From positions 520,856 to 584,855 of the forward strand of contig CAUYUJ010004335.1 in the NCBI GenBank assembly GCA_963575745.1: a stretch of DNA of 64,000 nucleotides, read 5' to 3'. The stretch is from Prorocentrum cordatum (lineage: Eukaryota; Sar; Dinophyceae; Prorocentrales; Prorocentraceae). The notes beneath the pieces were generated by a model. That model saw nothing but the letters and a program-made list of their open reading frames with translations, did not search any database and was not told where the DNA came from. Of the stretch, positions 51,701 through 59,219 are shown piece by piece. Position numbers and translations under genes: made by a program. The number at the start of each line of letters is the position of its first letter. Positions within the stretch are counted from its first letter, which is position 1.

Positions 51701-54501
51701 TCCACAGTATTCCATGTGGGTCCGCCTGATGTAGTAGTACGGAAATTGTTGACCTGTTTATCCTGTCTTGTCCACACTCTCAATGCGGCACGATCACGAA
51801 TCTCACGAGCTCGTTTAACGTCGTTGGCGTAATCGATCTCTTTCTTTTGCTGTCCGCGAGAAAGTGTTTTCCAATGCTCGGGAAGAACGTGATCAGGACG
51901 TGTAGTAGTCTGCACACGTGTCTCGCGTCCACGAACCACCATTTTGCCGTCTGGCGTTATTTTTGGAAGCTCATAGAACTGAATCGTGCCTGTCCACGGC
52001 TCCCTTAACTCCCTGTGGTCGTTGGCGCTAACACCATCCCAAACATCTCGGAAGTTACTTTCGCCCTCGAAAGTAGAAGTCGTTTTGAAATCTCGTGTCA
52101 CGTCGAGTTGGTCAACAGGTACAGGTATATTCATGACGTCGTCCGTCGGGATGAACAGTTTCTTTCTTGGGGTACGCATGTGTCTGATGACGCAATATCC
52201 AGGCTGTTCCCAGTAGTCTGGCTCCGGCGCTGGCGCAGCAACTTCAGAAGCCGATGTCTGAATGTCAACAGCGTTATCTTCCGTTGTCATCATAGACGGG
52301 TCACCCCATTCTTTAGGGTAGGAAAGTGGAGGATCAGGCATTGGCTTGTCACCCAAGGGGCGAGAAGTAGAGGCCTTCACCTCGTCGTGTGCCTCCGGGT
52401 TGTGACGTCGTAGGGTACCATCTTTCACGGGGTAGGTGAACTTGCCATCAGGGATGATGATGTCTTTGACTCTGTGCACATGACACAGTTCACCATCAGG
52501 ATGCTTGGCGTATGTAGCCGTGTCCAAAACAAGGTAGTCACCTGACCATCGTCCACCAGAGTGTAAGTGGTATCCCATGAATAACCCTTCCCGAGTATTT
52601 TCTTTAAACTTTGCAGTCTCGTTGTTAATCTCGGGGTTGAGGCATTTCCAAAATATCTGAGCACCGAATGGCATGCAGTGCCCAGGAAAGCTTTCGCCAA
52701 ATCTTATTTCATGAGCTGTCTTTTCTGCGTGCTCCTCGTTGAGGGCAGCGACGCCCGTGGATGTATGCACAAAGTTGTGTCCACAACAAAAGGCTTGCAT
52801 GGCCTCTTTCCACCATTCGTGTCCCAGACCAGACATATGTAACACAGCTCTGGTGCCGAGAATGACAATTTTGACAACGCGCTCAATCCATCCATTTGTC
52901 TGTGGACGATGTGGCGTACTCGTGTCGTGTCTCCATCCCAGTTGGCGGCAAGCTTTCTGAAGCTCTCCAGAGTTGTCTGTGTAGATATGCTTCACCTCAT
53001 CGTTCGCGGCGATGAACTGTTGGAAGGATGCCTTTGTAGTAGCTGCGTCTTTGTGTAGCGCTGGGTAGGCCATGAAGATGCCAGTATATCTGTCAAGGAC
53101 AACAAGTGCATATGTGTCGCCATGTTTGTCTGCGGCATCGTCTTTGGCCAGTACGATATGGTCGGCAGTTAGAGCCTCACCGAACTTCTTCGGGACAAAA
53201 GCCTCGTAGGCGTTATCCTCGTCGGTGGGGTCTGCCGGTGGATGTGGTTTGTGCTGTCGTCTACACGGGGCATTCTGTGCCATCGTACGAGAACAGATCT
53301 CACAGTCAGGGTGTTTTGGGCTGTGAGTCATGTAATGCATCGGGTCGATCGGTTTCTTTTGTCTGTTGGGTAGAACTCGATCGTTGTCTGGATGCGTTCG
53401 TGTGGGTGTCTCTGTCGGTATGTCGTTGTCTGCTTGAGCTATATCGGACCCCCCGCATTGTGGAGGAGAACACTGCGTCTGAGACGTAGGCGAGTCGGTG
53501 GTTGTGTCCACGTTGGGCTCGTCTGTGCGTGTGTCGGGAGGTTCTTCGACCGTGATGGTCCGTGCTCCTCCTCCCTCTCCGACATGTGGTCTCTTGGGGC
53601 AGGTCCCTATGTGGGGCCGTAGCTCGTCTGCAGTGGTTGGTTGCTCTGTAGTTTTGCAGCACCAACAAGTGTCGTTACAGCGGGCGGATGAACGCTTTCG
53701 CTGACGACGGCGGGGTGCTGACGAAGTGCATAAACGTGGTGGTGGTATCCGTGTTAAGTCGTCGAGTCGTAACTCTGGCACTCGATTGTTGACTGGAATC
53801 TTATACCATTGGCCCCCCGGATCCTGAAGCATGTAGCCCAGCTCAGGATCCCAAAGCTGTCGAAAGCCATCAACCTCAATCAATTTTCCAACTGATAGTA
53901 ATGATGGGCAGTCTGGTAAAGCAAGGGCTGAACTATGCAGTCCAACCTCGGGTAGCCGTATGTCGTAGTGCTCGTTGACGGTACGATCACCATTTGCAGT
54001 TTCCAGAATATGCTCTTCGCGAATAGATATGCGATCCGACTCGGTCTGCGTAAGTTCATGTTTTCCCTGAATATGATGAGCAGAACCACTGTCGAGAACC
54101 CAAGACCTTGTCAATGCTGCAGTCGAACGTGGAGTGTCGACTTGCTTTGTCGTTGTTGTCGTCTGGGCAGTCTTTGATGACTGCTTGACAGTGTCGTCAT
54201 GCTTTCGGATCGCAGTTGGTGTGGCCACCGACTCTTTGTTGTGTCGGTAGTCGTACAGTTCGTCGTACCATAGTTGTGCCTCTTTTTGACATTCTCGTAA
54301 GGCCTCTGCACTATCATCCCACCATTTTTGTGGTAATGGATCTGGTACTTTGACGATGTCACCCTCATTCGGCAGCTCTTTCCATCTGTCCAGTCTGGCT
54401 CTGCCAGATATGGTATGGAAGTAGTAGTCCACGTTGCGTACGTCGAAGCGTATCCGACGACGTATCTTGGTAGATGTCGCTGTGGCCTTTGTGTTGGCCA
54501 T
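48625..54501 (-). CDS. pol: Copia element Pol: protease, integrase, RT, RNase H
   Basis: 1958 codons from ATG at 54499-54501, in register with Gag and NC upstream but behind two TGA codons. Domains by residue: aspartic protease WVLDSGSAHHI (D137); Cys-rich CWCCKT (about 279); integrase with an H-x-C-x2-C zinc region HSPKHPDCEIC (393-403), then TADH (D447), YTDNSGE (D509) and NGWIERV (E540); RT with FKGRVVVQGNTG, SDAPGAYTQALLYG and LSVYVDDFKLAG (YVDD 1270-1273); RNase H with FTDASFAD (D about 1535), STESEIVALDSA, and after an insertion LEDNQAV (about 1700) and YVGTKEQIADMM. All key acidic residues are present. The C-terminal 120 residues are Cys- and Arg/Ser-rich. The polyprotein makes and integrates the element's cDNA. 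Confidence 0.92.
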   Translation of the reverse strand: MANTKATATSTKIRRRIRFDVRNVDYYFHTISGRARLDRWKELPNEGDIVKVPDPLPQKWWDDSAEALRECQKEAQLWYDELYDYRHNKESVATPTAIRKHDDTVKQSSKTAQTTTTTKQVDTPRSTAALTRSWVLDSGSAHHIQGKHELTQTESDRISIREEHILETANGDRTVNEHYDIRLPEVGLHSSALALPDCPSLLSVGKLIEVDGFRQLWDPELGYMLQDPGGQWYKIPVNNRVPELRLDDLTRIPPPRLCTSSAPRRRQRKRSSARCNDTCWCCKTTEQPTTADELRPHIGTCPKRPHVGEGGGARTITVEEPPDTRTDEPNVDTTTDSPTSQTQCSPPQCGGSDIAQADNDIPTETPTRTHPDNDRVLPNRQKKPIDPMHYMTHSPKHPDCEICSRTMAQNAPCRRQHKPHPPADPTDEDNAYEAFVPKKFGEALTADHIVLAKDDAADKHGDTYALVVLDRYTGIFMAYPALHKDAATTKASFQQFIAANDEVKHIYTDNSGELQKACRQLGWRHDTSTPHRPQTNGWIERVVKIVILGTRAVLHMSGLGHEWWKEAMQAFCCGHNFVHTSTGVAALNEEHAEKTAHEIRFGESFPGHCMPFGAQIFWKCLNPEINNETAKFKENTREGLFMGYHLHSGGRWSGDYLVLDTATYAKHPDGELCHVHRVKDIIIPDGKFTYPVKDGTLRRHNPEAHDEVKASTSRPLGDKPMPDPPLSYPKEWGDPSMMTTEDNAVDIQTSASEVAAPAPEPDYWEQPGYCVIRHMRTPRKKLFIPTDDVMNIPVPVDQLDVTRDFKTTSTFEGESNFRDVWDGVSANDHRELREPWTGTIQFYELPKITPDGKMVVRGRETRVQTTTRPDHVLPEHWKTLSRGQQKKEIDYANDVKRAREIRDRAALRVWTRQDKQVNNFRTTTSGGPTWNTVERRITYDTDNGDVIRDENVKGVTNKEILYAKLPGGPRDITTVLYYRQRPQQHDGEERALVFVDNEGTDFGTLNPRIRKFSQSVVMPTMPRETNYTPAHRDKIPDSTWSRPALVTRNLSKKEVTAEPRAQEALRKEYERLEKEKKQTWMLETVAEKAGIESQAIRNGTKVHFFNILELSSVKHEELPPDLRKFKGRVVVQGNTGKDETGLAAIFADAASSASHIEASKLCDATALLPQYAGEQSDAPGAYTQALLYGDGRIDPVDTWITIPKWRQPTSWSKYKNPVCRLRLALYGHPLAGVFWERKCRTCLESVGFEPISGWECAWRHNKLGLILSVYVDDFKLAGPAHNLQTGWGYIRKSGIDLDPPTPYSQYLGCGQQAYDVPQSIFDKRMSTIRPMLPAHNEKDYTTAKHVRGIRHDMLGFTDQCIERYLECASKRAQGTGSRRKRSDSPRASRSKSPSSSGSVARPTSVLNARPRSSSPAKSVDTTSTNTIPATYHDLPDAETPGIEDTSFTESDYSDEGVLGQDAASVLMKILYLARCCRFDLLHPVCMLAREITKWNTTCDKRLHRLICYIKTTRTHCLHGWIGDSSDKLSIMLFTDASFADCITSSESTTGVFAALVGPNTFFPVNAVCKKRTVVSHSSTESEIVALDSALRLEGLPLISFWEAVVGAAKTCKEKNTCLSCHRHVDPAMCPTLAAKKKRKPSPRKAPPTRGSSPSRRQLPLNTDLPTTPKRRTISHEGTVLHVDPEPAPEISAPKVRLIVLEDNQAVIKIVQKGRTPALRHLHRTHRINLDWICETCQIEHIELKYVGTKEQIADMMIKHFETKKADLWKDLLEHSLIFPVTPIQCPPIRGPRRPDGLPHEAEPPKLNGCPEICKILLTEKERWGDVGSECGFQCVGQASHEGLCACMYHIGVPAADIASRTPRSRARSPHGRHPRRSPSPPRDAERVRTLIIRSHRSNFTTRAAKLTSILFAACEANISEIGSNPDPPHPRDGSGTAAQPRRLAHRLRQGVRPERQGR
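54205..54236 (-). other. VATP motif at the NC/protease boundary
   Basis: KESVATPTA at Pol residues 89-97, about 40 residues before the protease DSG. One of at least six VATP-type motifs in the element (others at about 42641-42660, 43406-43426, 45515-45535, 47821-47838 and, in the +1 frame, 55141-55160). A polyprotein cleavage site is possible. Confidence 0.4.
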
Positions 54502-54648
54502 GAGGGTCTTGTCACGGATGACGTAACTGCGGTCTGAACGGCGTGAACGTCTAAAGTTGGCAGGAGAACGTGCTCTAGTGTTGGGGGAACCACGGGACGA
54601 TCCGCGGCTCGGATACCGCTTGCCACGTCCTTTGTCACTACCATATGA

Positions 54649-55188
54649 TCAATCACGGCCGCGTGGACTGCCGCGTCCGCCGCCGCGATTGTCTCGTCCT
54701 CGGGAGGTAGATCTCGAAGATCTGTCGTAACGACTTCTCGATTGGCTGCGAGAGTCTTGTGGCCTCCTGGATGTCGAACGGGATCGGTCGTATTGGCGTC
54801 GGTTGTCACGTCCCTGTCGTGAATCGCTTGCGTAGCGAAACCACCCGCGTTGTGAAGACCGTTGGCTTCCTGATCCGCGGGATGGTGATCGGCCACGGCT
54901 GTCCTGGCTGGAAGTCCGTGGTCGACTCGGGCTTCGTTCAGGAGTCTTTGCACCAGGTGCGAGATGAGCGTATTTGCATGTGTCGCCTTTTGTGCACTTG
55001 TTCTGTGCGAAATCCTTGCACTGTGCGACGTGTGGGAAGTTGCACTTATCACCTCTGGTACATGTGTTGCGCTTGGCAAAATCGAAGCAGAATGGCTTTG
55101 ATGCTGGCTTCTTGTGATTCGCAGGAGTGGACATACTACGGCGGGGGTTGCCACCAGCCGTTGATGTTCTGGAAGATGTGTTGTTCTT
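54649..55188 (-). CDS. Copia element nucleocapsid segment with two CCCH fingers
   Basis: The register of Gag continues past its TGA (55189-55191). After 18 codons comes ATG (55132-55134, MSTPANHKKPAS) and 160 further codons to a second TGA (54649-54651). It contains CFDFAKRNTCTRGDKCNFPH (C-x8-C-x5-C-x3-H) and CKDFAQNKCTKGDTCKYAH (C-x7-C-x5-C-x3-H), then a long Ser/Arg- and Arg/Gly-rich tail. CCCH fingers bind RNA in other proteins, so this is the probable nucleocapsid. Its position between Gag and protease fits. Readthrough, suppression or reinitiation at the ATG would be needed to express it as the sequence stands. Confidence 0.8.
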   Translation of the reverse strand, partial: KNNTSSRTSTAGGNPRRSMSTPANHKKPASKPFCFDFAKRNTCTRGDKCNFPHVAQCKDFAQNKCTKGDTCKYAHLAPGAKTPERSPSRPRTSSQDSRGRSPSRGSGSQRSSQRGWFRYASDSRQGRDNRRQYDRSRSTSRRPQDSRSQSRSRYDRSSRSTSRGRDNRGGGRGSPRGRD

Positions 55189-57822
55189 TCAACCCCTGGA
55201 ATATGTATGTAAAGCCTTGCACCGTTCACCGTTGCGACAATTGCCTTTCTTCCATGCAGCGCACACGTTGACCTGAGATCGTGTCTCATGTTCGTACCGT
55301 AGCTTGTTTTGATTCTTCTCCAATTGTTTAATATCCAGTATGTCCAGGACACGCTGTCGAAGCCAACCGTAGGTACGATTCGGGTCGCTCATCTTCATGC
55401 GCTGGTACTCGTACATGTCTTGTCTCATCCATGCGTGTCTACGAATCTGTGTGCGAAATAGCGATTTCAATATCTTTGGATCGGGTACTTCTCGGCATTC
55501 CAAGAGTAAGGCGTCCCAATCGGTAATGAAACGTTGCAACTCTTCATCTCTCATCCTCAGTTCTTTAAGGCGCTCGAAATCGTGCAGGTCGTCGTCAACG
55601 TCTGTCACTTTGTAGGACTGTAGGATATGCCAGTATATCTGGCGTCCTTTGAGCATGCGTCCTGCTTTGTGCTCTCTGGTCTCGATGAGCCTGATTTGGT
55701 AGCGTAAGTCTGAGGATAAGATGTCGCTCAGAGCGGTTGCGAGTTTGCAATCGATGCTCTCAAAGTCTCCACTGTCTTGTAAATCCTCGAATGTACATTC
55801 GGGCTGTTCTGCCACGCATAGGAAGGCGTATGCTTTGGATGGTCGCCCTGAGGCGGCCCCGAAGTTCTTCCGCACTCTTTGCTGCCACTCCAGCAGCTGC
55901 GTGATCTTAGGCAAGACAGGTACACGGACGGTGTCTGACTCCTTGATAGGCGTCGTTGTATGGACCGACACCGCAGACACTGGTTGTGAGGGTATCGGTG
56001 CACCGTCGGTGGTTGGTTCTGTGCGCACAGGAGACACATGACGTGTCTGTGCAGAAGCTGCCGCGGAGGCTGCTCCTGGGGACGTACGTCGTTGTTGTCC
56101 TGCTGAAGCTTGTGGTGCTTCGGCGGACGCTGCCGTCGGCCTGTGCGGGTCGGCTGCAGGTCGAAGGTGAATGTTGGTGTCGTTAGTGTGGTCGATCAGC
56201 TGATTCGTCCAGCTCGTCATGTCTTCTTGTATTTGACCCACCTTTTGGCGTGTATACTCATCAGTATCCCGAGACCGTTGTGAATACCGATCAAGTCGAT
56301 GCTCGTATGCTCGGAGACGGGCGCTTTGTGCCTCCATCTCGCTTTCCAGACGTGCGAGGTAACTCTCTACACGTACCTTCTCAGTATCTCTTTCATGAAT
56401 AACCTGGGAGAGCTCTAACTGCGTGTGGTCCGCCGCCTTCTCAACCTCCTGCAACCTGTCAGTGAGGCGGGCGAAATCGTAAACCGTGGGAGGAGAATCC
56501 AGCTGATCAGTCTGGGCTCGTCCGACACGCAACTCTGCCAGGGCGTCCTGTACACCAGGGAAACGCTGCTCTATGTCAGAGATCCGGTTAGCGAGTGGCT
56601 GCACGACAGCGTTGGTCGCATCAAGCCTTTGAGTGATGACTCTCTCAGTACGCTGCAACATGTCGATCAGGTTCGACGAGTTTGTGTGTGCTTCGGTACG
56701 AAGCGTCGCCGTAGTGTGGTCTAGGTAAGATCGAAGATCATTGATCTGAGACTGAACGTCGCCAAGGTCTGTGGCCTCGGTTGGAGTTGGTCGGTTGCGG
56801 AGCTGGTCGTGGATCTCATCATGTAAAATCCTGACCGCAGAAATGCCTGTGTCGCGTACGATCACAAGTTGTTGCTCCATCTGCGCGAGATAGTTGCGCA
56901 GGTTCTCGACCATCGCCGTTCGTTCACCTGAGTGTGACACCTCGCGATCAACCTGGTACTGCAGTTCTCCTATGATGCGTCGATCTTCGGCGATCCTGGA
57001 ATCGATGATCCCTAAGGCGCCGTCAAGATCGCGGCGTATGGCTGCAGTATCGGTGGCGTTCGTCTGAACGCTCTGTAGTAGTCCAGAGTATTGGCTGGAC
57101 ACGAAGGTTTCAACCTGGTCTCTGAGCTCAGCTATGTCACCTGCGGCGGACGTCTCCGCCAGCTGGTCGTCTGAGATGGAGAGGTGGGGAGCGTCAGCTT
57201 CCCTGTGTCCCCTGTCGCGGGGAGTGCATGGCCTCTGAGAGGCAGTGCGCGGGCTCGACCTGCTTTCGCCGTATGGGCCTGGGGCTCCACGGCGGTTGCG
57301 CGCGGACGAGCTGCGACTCGGACCATGTGTGTGTGGTGTCTCATCCGATGATACCTTGGGGTACCGCGTCTGTGGCTGTGCCGACACTGGTCTACTGAGT
57401 TCCTCGAAGGTAGCTACGTGCTCCGCCACAGGGACGGTCGCAGGGCTGGGGGTCCCAGCACCTGAGGTCCATCGGCGGTTAGCGCGAAAGCGCCCTGGAG
57501 TATCGAGACCGGCAAGGCTTTCGCCTGACGCGGTTGGGATTGCTCCCGACGGGGAAGGGGAGGGAGGATCGAAGGTCGGCGTGTGAAACTCCTTCCTTCC
57601 TGTTCCTACTCCTTCTCCTGTCCCCCCGCGGGCGGCGCTGCGGCGAAGTTCAGCAGCTAGTCGCGCCTCGGGTCCTTGGGAGCTGGGGGGGGGGGTATCG
57701 GGGACACCAACACAGTCCGCATTAATGCTCTCCAATTCGTCACCGAGCCGTCGCGCCGTGGGAGAGCTTGGACGCGAAGCCCCAATGGAACCCTTACGGC
57801 GCATGCGCCGAAGTGGCTCCAT
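55189..57822 (-). CDS. gag: Copia element Gag, coiled-coil capsid protein with CCCH finger
   Basis: 877 codons from ATG at 57820-57822, 64 nt inside the 5' LTR edge, to TGA at 55189-55191. The same register is open into the LTR but without an ATG. The first 200 residues are Pro/Ser/Arg-rich and disordered. Residues about 220-560 form an exceptionally long coiled coil (IAELRDQVETFVSSQYSGLL, MVENLRNYLAQMEQQLVIV and so on). Residues about 640-860 resemble the copia capsid (LLEWQQRVRKNFG, YWHILQSYKV, LQRFITDWDALLLECREV). A CCCH finger, CAAWKKGNCRNGERCKALH, ends the ORF (about 855-875). Gag assembles the virus-like particle that houses reverse transcription. Confidence 0.85.
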   Translation of the reverse strand: MEPLRRMRRKGSIGASRPSSPTARRLGDELESINADCVGVPDTPPPSSQGPEARLAAELRRSAARGGTGEGVGTGRKEFHTPTFDPPSPSPSGAIPTASGESLAGLDTPGRFRANRRWTSGAGTPSPATVPVAEHVATFEELSRPVSAQPQTRYPKVSSDETPHTHGPSRSSSARNRRGAPGPYGESRSSPRTASQRPCTPRDRGHREADAPHLSISDDQLAETSAAGDIAELRDQVETFVSSQYSGLLQSVQTNATDTAAIRRDLDGALGIIDSRIAEDRRIIGELQYQVDREVSHSGERTAMVENLRNYLAQMEQQLVIVRDTGISAVRILHDEIHDQLRNRPTPTEATDLGDVQSQINDLRSYLDHTTATLRTEAHTNSSNLIDMLQRTERVITQRLDATNAVVQPLANRISDIEQRFPGVQDALAELRVGRAQTDQLDSPPTVYDFARLTDRLQEVEKAADHTQLELSQVIHERDTEKVRVESYLARLESEMEAQSARLRAYEHRLDRYSQRSRDTDEYTRQKVGQIQEDMTSWTNQLIDHTNDTNIHLRPAADPHRPTAASAEAPQASAGQQRRTSPGAASAAASAQTRHVSPVRTEPTTDGAPIPSQPVSAVSVHTTTPIKESDTVRVPVLPKITQLLEWQQRVRKNFGAASGRPSKAYAFLCVAEQPECTFEDLQDSGDFESIDCKLATALSDILSSDLRYQIRLIETREHKAGRMLKGRQIYWHILQSYKVTDVDDDLHDFERLKELRMRDEELQRFITDWDALLLECREVPDPKILKSLFRTQIRRHAWMRQDMYEYQRMKMSDPNRTYGWLRQRVLDILDIKQLEKNQNKLRYEHETRSQVNVCAAWKKGNCRNGERCKALHTYSRG

Positions 57823-57863
57823 CAGGCTCGCATGCAAGGTCACCGCGGGCGAGTCGGTGAGGG

Positions 57864-57886
57864 TGAGCTTTAAGGGGCTGATAACC
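57864..57886 (-). other. Candidate primer-binding site
   Basis: Directly after the 5' LTR the minus strand reads GGTTATCAGCCCCTTAAAG. GGTTAT...GCCC resembles the Drosophila copia site (as I recall, GGTTATGGGCCCAG), which pairs with the anticodon-side half of initiator tRNA-Met. With a one-base gap it also resembles the plant copia site TGGTATCAG, which pairs with a tRNA 3' end. The first fits without gaps. Confidence 0.5.
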
Positions 57887-58082
57887 TGTGTATGGGGTTG
57901 AAGTACAAGGGTACAGAACCCCTGATCCGTTGGTAGAGAGATGGAGGGATCGATGGATATCTTTCCCTCCCACGCGATCAAGGCACGATCGCTCCAACTC
58001 AGTACCTGAGCCCAAACGGCCAGGTGCGGGAGAGGTAAGGATAAGGAGTATATATGAGGGTATTACACGGGTTCCATTCACA
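57887..58082 (-). repeat. 5' LTR of the giant copia element
   Basis: 196 bp, TG...CA, partner of 40076-40271. Minus-strand sequence near its start (CTCATATATACTCC, about 58045-58058) is TATA-like and could be the element's promoter. The 3' LTR copy differs there by one base (CAGATATACTCC). Confidence 0.95.
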
Positions 58083-58087
58083 GCGCA
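58083..58087. repeat. Target-site duplication GCGCA, right copy
   Basis: Exact match to 40071-40075; see the left copy. Confidence 0.9.
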
Positions 58088-58361
58088 TGCCGCGGAACTG
58101 CACTATCCAGTGCATTCATCTGCCCACCGACGTGCACCAGCATCATCGCAAATCGCCCGACCTTCGCCTCCTGGAGTGGCTCGACGGGCCACCTGCGCAA
58201 GCGGAGCGAACAACATGACATCAACATCTGCCTACGGAAGCTCACTGGCTGAACCGCCGGACGTCCACCAGGGCCTGGGTCCAGCGAGCCTAGGGAGGAA
58301 GGCCGCCTGTGCGGTTCGAGTATCTGCCACGCTGCCAGGACAACCAGGACATCATCAATGA
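58088..58361 (+). CDS. 3' part of the open frame interrupted by the LTR element
   Basis: Continues the frame of 39744-40075 in register after removal of the element and one target copy, ending with a stop at 58359-58361. Text includes AAELHYPVHSSAHRRAPAS, NNMTSTSAYGSSLAEPP and VSATLPGQPGHHQ. No domain recognised. Confidence 0.3.
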
Positions 58362-59210
58362 GGAGGGGGAGAAAAAACGAGGAGAAGGAGGAGGGAGGGG
58401 AACGGAGAGGAAAAAGGAATAACTGCCCGAATTTCCGGCCCACGTCGAACGGAAACACTTGAAACAATGCGCGGCTGGACGTGTGTGCGCCGGCGGTTAG
58501 CCGCGCGAGCTCTGCGAACTTTGCACGCCCAGAGGTGCGCCAAATAGGAGGCGAGGAACGGAGGGGCAAGGAAAGTCGAAGGGGGCGAAAGGGGGAGGGA
58601 CGACACCCAGAGACGAAAGACGAAAAACATGCATTGCACCAGGCCCAGGGCATCCAGGACAACAAAAAAAGCGACCGCGTGAGACATGCGGCGGCGAATC
58701 CGCCGCGCAGGCATAATAAAAAAGGAGGAGGGGGAAGATAGTCAAGAATGATGCTGAAAACTCGTCCACGATACGAAGCCTTTTTCACGGCATTTTGAAT
58801 GAGATGCTGGAGCTTCGAATGGCCAAGCGCGGCCGCCCGAACATAACCACAGACCGCATTTGGCGCGTCGGCGCACAGTGGTCTGTGTCACCACAAATGT
58901 GTGTCCGAAACAAAACGCACACGCCAACGGCACGGAGGGCAATTGCAGCCGACACGTGCGGGGCGATTCCCAGAACATCTGCCAGGCGAGATTCAGGTGG
59001 GGGCCGGCAAAGCCCTGGGCAGCGATGGCACAACGAATGGAATGAACTGCGAACCGCGTCGTGTTCGAGGGGGTCTTTCTGTCTTCGGCAACCCAAGATA
59101 GGGAGCCCACAAAGGACGTACGCGCCCAGCTATGCACATGAACACGGCCCCTCGATTCGCGAGACCGGCCGCGTGATACGAACATTGGTGCAATGCGCGC
59201 TCTCGAAACC
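58362..59210. other. Stretch without recognisable genes
   Basis: Purine-rich at 58365-58430 and 58550-58620. Open frames on both strands carry no recognisable motif. Confidence 0.4.
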
Positions 59211-59219
59211 AGCGTGGAT

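Larger units (their letters stand above)
40076..58082 (-). mobile_element. Giant Ty1/copia-type LTR retrotransposon, 18,007 bp
   Basis: Both LTRs, a 5-bp target duplication, a candidate primer-binding site, a purine tract, Gag and Pol are all present, so the ends are certain. Pol order (protease, integrase, RT, RNase H) is that of Ty1/copia (Pseudoviridae), not Ty3. Typical copia elements are about 5-10 kb. The extra length here is a long Gag and about 7.7 kb of coding sequence after Pol (ORF2-ORF5) that is not part of the copia repertoire; ORF3 carries a Tpt1/KptA-like domain. Codon-level preservation across 16 kb is high, with only two in-frame TGA and one TAA plus frame overlaps, so the element is young or recently active. 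Confidence 0.9.

Noticed and set aside
57823-57981. Gag starting inside the 5' LTR
   Set aside because: The upstream 53 codons of the Gag register begin at TTG, not ATG, and lie mostly in the LTR; the same text is seen in the 3' LTR. The first ATG is at 57820-57822.
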